Assembly: GCA_016617855.1 (NCBI GenBank)
Contig: JAECUM010027029.1
Coordinates: 16,504 to 80,503, forward strand
Length of the DNA stretch: 64,000 bases
Reading direction: 5' to 3'
Origin: Megalonaias nervosa
Taxonomy: Eukaryota > Mollusca > Bivalvia > Unionida > Unionidae
Positions 36,487 through 45,700 of the stretch are shown here, one piece after another. Both the position numbers and the translations under genes were made by a program. The notes under the pieces were generated by a model. The model made no database searches. It was given only the letters and a program-made list of their open reading frames with translations, and was not told the origin of the DNA. Numbering within the stretch: the stretch's first letter is position 1; each line of letters opens with the position of its first letter.

Positions 36487-37310
36487 ATGACAGAAATTGC
36501 GAGATATATCAGAATGACAGCGGAAGAGCAAGAAACTTATCATGTTCACCCAATGTACAATTTATATGCAGCAAATATGTTAGGTTCTGTTATTAATATA
36601 GAATCTAAAAAATCTGTTGGCATATCAACACCAGCTAGAATGATAATTTCAGTAAAAGGCGATAATGCAGAAAGGACTAAAATGTTTAGAAAAGATTTTA
36701 TTTATACTTTGTTTTGCGATGATATTCCAGAAGGACAACGAGTATACAGAGTAAATAGCGCAATTGCTGATGATAATATTGAAAATTTAGCATTACAAAA
36801 TGAATTTCAACTTCATTCAGTATTTGATTTATATGAGGCGAATGATAAGGGAATTATTAGACATAAAAAACAAAAAAAGTTGTTGGAAATTTACAAAGAA
36901 CTGGATATCTTGATGTTACTGTACGTGGAACTGAAACTGATTTTACTAATTATAAATCACACAGGTTTGTGTTTGAAACTTTTAACGGACTAATATCTAA
37001 TGGTCTAGTTATTGATCATAAAAATGGTATTAAAACAGATAATCGTTTGGACAATTTAAATGTGGTTACACCAAAAGAAAACACAAGACGTGGAGCAGGT
37101 TCTAATGGTTCTAATTTTAAAAATCCAAGAAGATCAGTTATTTCAATAAATTTAGAAACTCGAGAAAAAATAAAATTTAGATCAATGGCATCTGCGGCAA
37201 AATATCATAAAATTAATCCAAGTGCAGTAAAATTTGTAGCTGATAATGTAACTAGATCAGCAACGTCAATGTTGACATTTGACAGATTTAGTTTTAAATA
37301 CGATAACTAA
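36487..37310 (+). pseudogene. HNH homing endonuclease with internally duplicated domain, one frame change
   Basis: The first frame (36487-36993) and second frame (to 37310) meet at A7 36872-36878. The second half carries the HNH_3-type core VIDHKNGIKTDNRLDNLNVV and then KEN, followed by RRSVISINLETREKIKFRSM and an AAKYHKINPSAVK helix-turn-helix, like the NUMOD/IENR1 modules that give DNA specificity. The first half aligns with it: HPMYNLYAANMLGS versus HSVFDLYEANDKGI; KKSVG versus KKVVG; and VYRVNSAIADDNIENLALQN versus the HNH core. In copy 1 the D-H-K-N centre is replaced by R-V-N-S, so that half should be non-catalytic. It sits on the strand opposite to the viral genes, as expected for an inserted selfish gene. 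HNH enzymes nick or cut DNA at a target to promote their own spread. Confidence 0.85.
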
Positions 37311-37575
37311 TGATATTTTCCAGATCATTTTGAGTAAGACAATTATGACTAAATTCCATAACATCGTCGCGATTAAATCGTAATGTCATCATTTTATTTG
37401 TATCAAGTTTCATTTTTTCTGCTGCTGTTAATAAAAATCTGTCAGATTCGCCTAATGTTATCATAACATCAACAAAATAAAAACTATGTCCCAACAAACA
37501 ATTTCGAATTGCCTCAGCTAATTCTTTGCGACTTAATATATTAACTCTTTGATGATATTTTATTTCTCCAAACAT
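37294..37575 (-). CDS. Unrecognised Polinton ORF, 93 aa
   Basis: It starts MFGEIKYHQRVNILSRKELA and continues with NCLLGHSFYFVDVMITLGES, then LLTAAEKMKLDTNKMMTLRF. It is unbroken, charged at the ends, with one weakly hydrophobic stretch (LGHSFYFVDVMITL) too short and polar for a clear membrane helix. Its 3' end overlaps the end of the HNH gene by 17 nt in convergent orientation, and its start is 39 nt from the divergent 167-aa ORF. The family is not recognised. Confidence 0.5.
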   Translation of the reverse strand: MFGEIKYHQRVNILSRKELAEAIRNCLLGHSFYFVDVMITLGESDRFLLTAAEKMKLDTNKMMTLRFNRDDVMEFSHNCLTQNDLENIISYRI

Positions 37576-37614
37576 CTTATTATTTATTAATTAGACAAAA
37601 GATATATTATAATA

Positions 37615-38118
37615 ATGAACTTAATTGAGAGACTGGCTGAACTATATTCGAGAGATTTTGTTTCAGTTTCAAATTTTACATTAGAAAATATTACTAACGA
37701 TAGATTTGCTGGTTATACTGAAAAAGATATTTTGCATAACTATGACGATGAAGAAGATGATGTTGTTAGTAAAACAAATTTAAGTAGACCAACAACTGGA
37801 CGATATGATGTTAAGTACCATATTGCTAAAAAAATAATAAAATTTAATTTTACTATCACGGAGCATCAAATATTTTGGCAACTTATAAAACCCTTTTTAA
37901 ACGTAAAAATAACTAGACAACAAAGAAATATAAAATACGATTTTATTTTTGTTAAAATATTTAATTTAATGCCAGTTGATGATGCAAGAAAATTACATTT
38001 AATTTCTTTATGTAAACCAGTAAAATATAAATCCGTACTAATAAAATACGAAGAAATTTATAATAATATTATTCAATTGCAGTCGATAAAATCGACCGAG
38101 TTGGTATCCAGCTATTAA
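37615..38118 (+). CDS. Unrecognised Polinton ORF, 167 aa
   Basis: An intact plus-strand ORF. After MNLIERLAELYSRDFVSVSN it has an acidic patch (YDDEEDDVV), then a conserved-looking body: HIAKKIIKFNFTITEHQIFW, KIFNLMPVDDARKLHLISLC and KPVKYKSVLIKYEEIYNN. The helical KIFxL...KLHLISL.KP.KY pattern is faintly like late-transcription-factor-type proteins of large DNA viruses, but I would not assign it. It may equally be an accessory gene acquired with the HNH endonuclease block, since both lie on the strand opposite to the core genes. Confidence 0.55.
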   Translation: MNLIERLAELYSRDFVSVSNFTLENITNDRFAGYTEKDILHNYDDEEDDVVSKTNLSRPTTGRYDVKYHIAKKIIKFNFTITEHQIFWQLIKPFLNVKITRQQRNIKYDFIFVKIFNLMPVDDARKLHLISLCKPVKYKSVLIKYEEIYNNIIQLQSIKSTELVSSY

Positions 38119-38176
38119 ATTTATTGCCATATCCACACCATTTGACTAAACTTTTGTTGCCGCGTTTTTTAATAAC

Positions 38177-39495
38177 TTATTCAATAACAAATATATCTTG
38201 TTCTGTTTTCTGAAGTTCTTGCTCGTAAAAACTGCCAGTTATAGGCTCACCTAATAAATCTTTCAACGAGTATGTAACTGGTATTGTTAAAAGTACTTTA
38301 TCAACAACAAATACTTCTTCACTCCAGTTATGAGTATATCCTTTTTCAAATGTTTTTTTCGTCAAAGAAATTCTAACTTCATCACCAACTTTAAATTTAT
38401 GTCTGCGGTACATATTTTCGTTTGCTAATATTGGATTTGCAATCGCGTCGTTTGGCGACATTTTACTTTTGCCTAGCGAAATGGATCTGTGTTTCGTGTT
38501 ATTATACTCGTCAACAATTTTTTGTAAGTTGTCAATATATTTACTCGTATTTTTAGCTGTCAAATACTTGTGGATTTTTTCGTTGAGCGTGCGATTAAAT
38601 CGTTCAACGATGACGCTTTTTCCCTCATTTCCTGTGACATATTTTTTAATGTTATTTTGCTCTAAAAACTGTTCAAATTTTTTATTAAAAAACTCCGCTC
38701 CGTGATCAGTCCAGATTCTATTTGGTTTTTTTTTCTGTGTTAACAATAATTTGTTTTAGCGCATCAGTCATCGATGTCCCTGTTTTATCCGAAACGGGTA
38801 TACTAAACGCGTATTTGCTAAAAACATCTACAACATTAAAAAGATATCTCTTTGGAGCGCCATCAGCGCCAACGTTAAATTGAGCTAGATTTGAGACATC
38901 AACTAAATCTATCGCCCAGATGTCATCAACGGCATTTGCAACAACTGTACGTCGCGGAAACTTTTTTTTTAGGTCTGTGTAGCTGAGACGCTAGCGTCTC
39001 TAAGGCAAGATCATCATATAATTCTTTTTTACTGAGTAAGTCTCTACCGAGACCAAGTTTATATTTTGCTCCAATAAAACCCTGAACCAGCCTTCGGTCA
39101 ACACGTTCTCGCATATTTACAGGTTTCATATCACGAAGTTCGTCTAACATTACTTTATCGCAGCTATGTTTATTTTGTTCGTTGTCTGGAAGTTCAATGT
39201 CTCTGTAGCAGATATCATGGCGCATTGCTATTGCATCAACTTGATTGTAAGGCTCTTGTCCTGGCAGCGGATTATCGTTTTCGTCAAGTTGTTTATCAAG
39301 AGGATTATAAGGTCCAGTATGTTTATGGCCTGGCAATGTCCAACCGCCTTTTGGTTTCGGCAATTTTCCAATAAATTTATGTATATCTATACCTGTTCCA
39401 ATTATTTCTCTGTTGTTGCATTTCTGACAATATGTAACAATTTTATTTTGCTCGAGGCATAAATCTCTATCACAATCGCACTCGCATGTTATTAT
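38177..39495 (-). pseudogene. Cys-rich/phospholipase A2 domain running into retroviral-type integrase, two frame changes
   Basis: The frame opens at 39495 without a visible ATG: a cysteine cluster CECDCDRDLC...YCQKCNN, then a parvovirus-VP1-like PLA2 domain with Ca-loop-like LPGHKHTGPYNPLDKQL and active-site dyad AMRHDICYRD, then LGLGRDLLSKKELYDDL. At T9 38962-38970 the frame changes, and the next frame carries integrase: ADLVDV-equivalent WAIDLVDV (first Asp), FNVVDVFSKYAFSIPV (second Asp). It changes again at T9 38726-38734 before RIWTDHGAEFF and GKSVIVERFNRTL (Glu). The C-terminus has a KFKVGDEVRISL...WSEEVFVVDKV small-barrel/chromo-like end. PLA2 would breach membranes at entry; integrase would insert the element. 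The absence of any stop or start between the two domains points to one fused gene. Confidence 0.85.
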
Positions 39496-39540
39496 TTATT
39501 TTATAACTGACAAATTTTTCAGATTTATAATAATATTGCT

Positions 39541-39731
39541 TCAGTCGTCTACTAAAATAATTTCTGGATAACCCGCTCCGGACAACTTTGTTTTTGGCAA
39601 AAACATACTTTTTCTTTTTCCACAGATTGCACAAATACTTTTCAGCATTATTCTATTATTTTTTTGTTTTTTCTGTTTATTTCATCTTTATTTTCTGTTT
39701 TAGTTTTACACTTAAGACAATATGTTGACAT
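39541..39731 (-). pseudogene. Small zinc-ribbon protein of the Polinton, frame broken
   Basis: From ATG 39731, MSTYCLKCKTKTENKDEI gives the first CxxC; a second CxxC, SICAICGKRKSMFL, lies in another frame ending at the TGA 39541-39543. The frame changes within the T7/T6 runs at 39659-39672. Paired CxxC knuckles 20-30 residues apart are a zinc ribbon; similar tiny proteins accompany Polinton/adintovirus structural genes. It lies between the protease and the PLA2-integrase gene. Confidence 0.6.
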
Positions 39732-39746
39732 TGTATATCAGTGAGT

Positions 39747-40202
39747 TTAGATAAAATTTAATGCAATCTCATCATTAGCGTGAGAAGGTTGTTTGTCAAA
39801 TTGCAAAATAAACTTTAAAAAATCTGGATTTTCGGTCATCTGTTTAATAAACATTATGCAATAATATCGACAAGCGGAAGTTCCAACTGGTTGAATTTGA
39901 TTAGACGAATAATTTATTATTTTCGCAAGAGACTTCGTCTCTGGAGATTTTGTCTCTTGAATTCTACTCATATATTTTTTTATTGCGTCACTTAGTAGAA
40001 TTCCGAACGAGTCAAAATAATTGTCATCAAAAACAGCTACCCAATGTGTACCAGATCCGTCATTGAAATCTTGTATATTTATAGCACACGAACCTGGCGT
40101 CTCTGGAATTGCTATAAGTTCATCTTTAGAATAAACTCCACTGAAATTGTTTACTTTTTTTCATTTATCAAGTATATCAAAATTACTTAACGCAGACTTC
40201 AT
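39747..40202 (-). pseudogene. Adenain-type maturation cysteine protease, one in-frame stop
   Basis: This protease cleaves capsid precursors during virion maturation in adenoviruses and Polintons. From ATG 40202 the frame is 152 codons long, a little short of typical. TGA at codon 14 (40161-40163) is the only break. Active-site landmarks: GSGTHWVAVFDD (His, with the downstream acidic residue in NYFDSFG) and TSACRYYCIMF (nucleophile Cys in SAC; the usual following Gly is Arg here). The ATG overlaps the TGA of the preceding core-protein frame in an ATGA arrangement (40199-40202), which fixes the start. Confidence 0.88.
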
Positions 40203-40391
40203 CTCTTTGTTCCTGGCAACATTAGTCCTCGTCCTACTCCTAACAGATTTGGCAATAGACTTCCCGCCAATCCTGCTAGTAACGGGGCTATTGGAATAAA
40301 TCCACCTTTTCGCCTCGGTCGTGTCTTTTTTTTTCGTCGTTGTCTTTCTTTTCGTTGTTGTCTTTCTTTTTGCTGTTTTTCGTCTGGGCAT
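40199..40391 (-). pseudogene. Basic core-like virion protein, frame broken in T9
   Basis: From ATG 40391 the protein starts MPRRKTAKRKTTTKRKTTTK, a DNA-binding-type basic tail. At T9 40326-40334 the frame changes; the alternate frame then reads KGGFIPIAPLLAGLAGSLLP and NLLGVGRG, the Gly/Leu-rich hydrophobic segment typical of adenovirus pX/core-like and Polinton minor virion proteins, and stops at 40199-40201. Uncorrected reading instead continues into the protease frame as a 76-codon ORF that ends at the protease TGA. The alternative of one 76-aa basic protein is less likely because the hydrophobic segment fits the family. Confidence 0.7.
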
Positions 40392-40460
40392 TATATTTAT
40401 CAGTCACATAAAATTAAACTTGCAAAATTGTTGCAATCGACATTCATACGAAACATTAAA

Positions 40461-40865
40461 CTAAACGAAAATTTTCTTTATTCCATGACCTTCAACTGCC
40501 TTTTTCGTTGCGCCAGATACTGCTTCAGACGCAGCTGCTAATCCTAATGTACCTAACACTGGCAAAATTTTAGGTATTAACATTCTGGCCATTACAGATA
40601 GTGCCGGACCGAAGAAACAACCTTCCACCGCAATGCGGTGGGACATTGCAGTTATTTGTGCATCACTTAAATTTAAAACAAAAGGTTTTTTGCGATCGTA
40701 TTTATTTACTTGTTTTTTGGTTAACATTAATTTTGTTAAAGTACCTAAAACACCTGCGGCAAGGTTGACCTTTAATGATACTTGTCTTTTCTTTGCAAGA
40801 GCAGCTGCTAATTTTTTAACTTGACCATCAGTCAAATATATTTCTTTTACAATATATTTTGTCAT
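40461..40865 (-). CDS. Small Lys-rich/hydrophobic virion protein, 134 aa
   Basis: The ORF is intact. The N-terminal half has two related segments, KEIYLTDGQVKKLAAALAKK and PFVLNLSDAQITAMSHRI, with LMLTKKQVNKYDRKKP between them; this LTxxQ-type repeat is characteristic of a minor virion protein of Polintons/adintoviruses. The C-terminal half is hydrophobic (ALSVMARMLIPKILPVLGTL, GLAAASEAVSG), possibly membrane-active like adenovirus pVI, and ends in a basic GHGIKKIF. It starts 20 nt after the capsid stop, in the same direction, as part of a structural-gene run. Confidence 0.75.
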   Translation of the reverse strand: MTKYIVKEIYLTDGQVKKLAAALAKKRQVSLKVNLAAGVLGTLTKLMLTKKQVNKYDRKKPFVLNLSDAQITAMSHRIAVEGCFFGPALSVMARMLIPKILPVLGTLGLAAASEAVSGATKKAVEGHGIKKIFV

Positions 40866-40885
40866 CTTATTATTAAAGTTACAGA

Positions 40886-42385
40886 TTAAATTTGTACTGA
40901 CATTTTACCTCCAACAAAATCAATCGTAATAGTTCTGTCGCTGATCACTAACGCATATACATATAAATGCGCTGCTGGAGCTGCTTCTAATGTCCAAGTA
41001 ATTTCAATATCAGCAGTTGAAATTACATCTCTTTCATTTTGTTTACTAACATCAAAATAAAATATCAGATAAAGTGTACGAAATTCCTCTACTGATATCT
41101 GAGATCCATCTCCAACGTCCTGATATTTTTGCAATGCGTCGAGCAGGTACATGTAAGGTCAAGTAATATTTTTATTAGCGTTATCTGCAAAATTACATTC
41201 TATCGCTCGCTCCGGGTATTGCTTTGAATTTATTCTAGCATATATTCGTCTAACATCAGCATTATCAAATATCGCATTATTTTGTTGCTGGTTATTACGT
41301 CTCGCTTGTTGCTGAAATACAACAAATAATTGCCGTGGCTTTTGTTCAGTTGACGTTGTTGTGACTCGCCATGTGTAGTCGGAGGTATTTGGAACTGCTG
41401 TTTGATATATTTTATGTTGCTGAAAATGAATTTTCTTTGTGCGGTTTTTAAGAATATCATCTAATTCGAGCGATTTGAAACTGTCGGCGTTATTCGTGGC
41501 ATCCACAGCGCAAGTTTGTTTATGATAAACGTACATCAGCCCCGCCAAATCGAAATAAACAGTCGTTTTGTTCTGATCGAGTTAAAATAAGCGTATGTAT
41601 ACTTTATTGTAGTCCCTGCAAAAGCCAAATATTGTACTTAACGGCAGCATCATTGTAATTTGACGTGATGCTGCTGCAAGTGCCTTTCTCTTAACATAAC
41701 CCTCATTATAACGTTTATTTCTTATAGTAACTAAATTATTAACATGATTTAACATTACAGTTCCATTAGCATCTCCTGCTGGTGGTCTTGTACCAAGATT
41801 ATTACAAGCAGCAATGAGTGAGACTCTTGTAGCGTCTGCATTAGCATCTGCAGCTGGTGTATCTATATTAAAAAAATTAACATTAGCAATAAGAAAATCT
41901 CTTACAGTTACAGCATTTACAGCAGCATCAGCCACGGCAACTAAAATAGGTACTCCTGGAAAATTTTCAGATGATGCAATAATATTCGACAAACCAGTTC
42001 CAGTATCTTTAAACCACATCATATTAGTTGCAGTTGATTTGGAGTAATCATCGGAAACCGAAATAATATTTAAGATTGTACTTGCAACTTGTAAGTGACT
42101 TGAAATATCTTCGACAGTTTGATTAGCTAGTTGATATCGAGCACTTTGAAATAAACACCAACCATCATTTATAAGAGCTACTTGTGCATCAGCTGCAATT
42201 GCGACAGGTGGAACAGCTACTGTCATAATCTGACCACGAACTTCTAACATTGCTTTATGAGGCAGTAGAAATACGTCATCGTCTCGAGTATTAAATGTTC
42301 TGGAGCCAGCTTTATTTGGTTCGTTAGAATTTTCATCGAGATACTCAGTATATTCAAATTCTGTTACCGTGTCGTCTTCGTACAT
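40886..42385 (-). pseudogene. Major capsid protein (double jelly-roll), two in-frame stops
   Basis: One frame runs 500 codons from ATG 42385 to 40886, broken only by TAA 41582-41584 and TGA 41159-41161; the length suits a Polinton MCP. Recognisable parts: an acidic N-terminus (MYEDDTVTEFEYTEY), VFLLPHKAMLEVRGQIM, LVTIRNKRYNEGYVKRK, then after the first stop KIYQTAV and KPRQLFVVFQQQARRNN with DNADVRRIYARINSKQYPER, the conserved strand of this family. The last third has EEFRTLYLIFYFDVSKQNER and LYVYALVISDRTITIDF. MCP trimers build the icosahedral shell. The start codon touches the palindromic repeat at 42385, so the native N-terminus and promoter may be cut. Confidence 0.9.
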
Positions 42386-42790
42386 TTTCAGGTCAGCGTC
42401 ATTAAATGTAGCTAAAGCTACCTAACTGGTTTTAAATACTTTGTGTGAAACAAATTATATACTGTTAGCTACATTTAATGACGCTGACCTGAAAATTGAC
42501 TGTGCTACAGATAGGATAAAATTCTCAATGCTGTGTGAAATGAACTATGACAGAAAACACTGATCTATGCATATAGCCTATAGACCTATACACTTCATAG
42601 TCTTCCAATGCTCTTAACAACTACAGAAAACTTAGTAACAGCCAGAAATGTGTTATGTCAAACATGCTTTATTCTATTTTTGTTAAGCATCTTCATTTCG
42701 CCCCAGTTGAATTAAAAAAGTACCTATAATATTTAATGACAAATAATGCACTTACCAGCCAGAAGGAATCATTTATCCGTCAACACATTA
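42385..42790. repeat. Palindromic repeat, copy 2, abutting the capsid start codon
   Basis: Positions 42385-42413 (TTTTCAGGTCAGCGTCATTA...) and 42467-42495 are a perfect 29-bp inverted repeat around a 53-bp loop. The sequence onward to about 42790 is directly repeated at 26303-26690. The outer part of the left arm present in copy 1 (26246-26302) is absent here and replaced by the capsid gene. Confidence 0.9.
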
Positions 42791-42799
42791 ATCCATATT

Positions 42800-45700
42800 C
42801 AATTTTCAATATATATTGTCCTGATGTTATGTTAAGTTTATAAATTAGATATTTCTAAACAGAAATGCAAGGTAGATGTTAATAATAATATTTTAAAGAA
42901 TCATGGTGTACCGATACATTGAATCACGAAATTATATTCTGATTTTTACACTGTGTCATGTATGTATAAATTGTACATCTGCACACTACCTTCTTTATTT
43001 TCGTATTATAATACAATCGAGATAGTTATGTATTGTATATAATCATATTTATATGAACGTGAACATGCTTTCTAAGAATATTATTTTCAACGAACAATAT
43101 GGGAGATTAAAATTTACGAAAACTCTGAGGTTCAACATTGATTGACTTACATTGATATCGAATGATTACAAAAAAGTTTACAAAAATTTTTTTTTTATTT
43201 TTTTTTTATTTTTTTTTTTTTGCATTCCTGGCTGCAGGTGTATGTTAGATGGATATGGTCTCAAGTTTGCACATACAAATGGATATATGATGAAGCGTGT
43301 CGCGAGATAGTTTTACTTTCTGAAACAAACATGAAAGTTTGCGTCTATCCAAGCTTGCACTTGCTTGTACGAGCTTGCGCAAGCGTTCGTGATAGCTTAA
43401 AAACATTAAAAGCTTAAACTAGTTTATCGTAAGCTGACCACAAGCAATTGGCATGGATGCATTTTGGTGTGAATATTCTGTAATTTTGAAAAATAAATAA
43501 TATCTCCAGATATTGGCTGCTTTTTATCAGCACAAAACCTACATTAATTATGACTGAAGTTATGAAGATGTTGTACAACTGCGAATGGAATGTGTAAAAT
43601 TTGTTGCAAACTGCCCGCAGATGAGATAAAATCTGAGCTCCCAGAATTTACCAAAATATGTTTTACAAAACCTATTTCTGTCAAAGAGCAGAGTCAATCG
43701 TAGTCAACAGTACAACTTTACTAAGGTAGAGTGTTTGGGCTGATGACGAAATAAGTTTTGACTGATGATGAAATTAGTTTTTCATGTTGGAAATTTCATG
43801 AAAGAATTTTCATCATATGGAGATAATATTCTGAGACAGATACTGAAAGACAGAGGTGTTTCTGTACAAAAATAGAACCCAAAGGATATAATACATTGTA
43901 TATATCCTTAGGTGTAGATGAAACAGAAAATGGATGTCTTCAAAGACAAGTACGCAGCGTAAATGAATCATTTGCTTTTCACAGACGTAACTAAATCTGC
44001 CCAGTGTGAACAAAAAGTACACAGCTCGGTGACATTGACACTGTCAATGTGAGAGGTGGCACATATGCAGAAGTGTGGGGAATATGCATTTATCATAGGC
44101 ATTTCAGCGTTAATAGCGCCTGTGGTTGCAAATGCGGCTGTGGTATGGATCATCGTAACTGCATCAGGGATAGGTCTGAAAAAGTGGTTGGTAGACACTT
44201 AGCATCTGGCAGAACTTCTCGGGACCCATTACGTCTCGAGGTATACACTCATATATAATCTATTAAATGCAAAAAGAAATCAACCGTTTTGACCACTGTG
44301 ATGTACCAGTACCAATTCGAGGCCAGTTTGGAAACATCGCATTAGCACGCGAAAACGCTAAGTCGCTGATTACACCGTCCGGTGTGAAAACATCCAGAGA
44401 TTGTTTCTAGAACGATGAAATGGAATTCACCAACAAAACTACCTCGACAAAATTTTCAGTTATATCAAGCAACCAACATTAACTCTACCGGCGAAAGCAA
44501 AACCCTAGACTGATATTCACCAGGGAGACTTGAATGTTTAACAGTTCTTTGACATAAACGAGAACAATCATTAGCGACAGCAAGCAGTGCAATTCTACGT
44601 AAAAAGCAAGCAGTGCAATTCTACGTAAACCTCAAAGTGTGCAAACAAACGCCGGAGACGTAAATACTCTCGAGGGAAATGTTTTCAATAATTGTATGAC
44701 GGTTGTACCAGTGAAGAAAATACTTGCTAAAGGAAGTCATGTGTGTTGCAACCGGCAGTGATGAGTCTCGTCAAGGACTGCCTTTAAGATAATTGTACTT
44801 CGCAATGACGTTATTATTAGAACAACTATGCTGGATATTCAGTGCTATGGACACGATAAAATAATGAAAGCTGCAAGATAATATCACAAATATGCTCACG
44901 AAACAGAAATGCGCGGATGTTGTCTCGGATGCAATTTGCGTATTCGCTGCAACAATCAGCGGTTACCTTGATGTAGTTGGAATCGCAACCCAACGACACC
45001 AGTCCGAATTGTTGTCGGAGCTATATTGATAGCAACGGGTGTGGTAGACTGCGCTGGCAAAATAATTTTGTTTTACTTGCATCAGCGGGTTCGTACTTAA
45101 TCGGAAATTCTCGCTGCTGCAGACAGCAGTCTCAATACCATTAGGATACTATACTACGGTGGACATTTTAGATTAAATCTTTACCATGGCTGACTTTCAA
45201 ACTGTGTTAAAGTGGAAATCTTTCGTCGACTTGACGAACAAATACGAAACAGTGGAGAGAACCAAAACAAGCAATTGTTTTGCATGCGGTTTATTGCTAC
45301 AGGTGCTCACGGGTGATATAAGTTTCCACAATCTCGTCGGGTGTAACCTGCCAATTGCGCTTGGTGCGATCGTATATTTATCTATTGGGCGATCTCACCT
45401 TCGGTTTTCGACTAAGCGACCATTTTGGGCCTGCGGATATAATTTGTATAAAATACAATGACTGCGCACGCGGGACCCGCGTTTGACACAGAGGGGAATC
45501 AATTCACTCTACTCTCAAGTATAAAATAACTGGTAAAGTCATGTGGTATTAAAGGCGCTGACGCACATTTAAAAGCCCTATCATCACACTAATGTCGATG
45601 CTGAGGACAAGAATCTTTCATATCCTAAATGTGGCACCGGGTGGGAATGTGTTGGTCAAAAGATCGAAATATTCAGCAGGTAGTAATTTAAGAAATAACT

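Larger units (their letters stand above)
32718..42384 (-). mobile_element. Polinton/Maverick (adintovirus-like) element, truncated and decayed
   Basis: A 9.7-kb block of AT-rich, tightly packed genes with viral logic. Reading from the right on the minus strand: major capsid, small virion protein, core-like protein, adenain protease, zinc-ribbon protein, PLA2 domain running into integrase; then a mixed-strand middle (167-aa ORF plus, 93-aa ORF minus, HNH endonuclease plus) and DNA polymerase B with a 149-aa ORF (minus). Capsid + adenain + PolB + integrase together define Polinton/adintovirus elements. The genome-packaging ATPase and penton are not seen, and neither are terminal inverted repeats, so at least one end is missing. 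In-frame stops, a polymerase deletion and many frame changes show that it cannot act alone. Confidence 0.93.

Noticed and set aside
44000..44260. Cys-rich plus-strand ORF (CGCKCGCG) as a metallothionein-like gene
   Set aside because: The cysteine patch is short, the flanks are not protein-like and the opposite strand is equally open.
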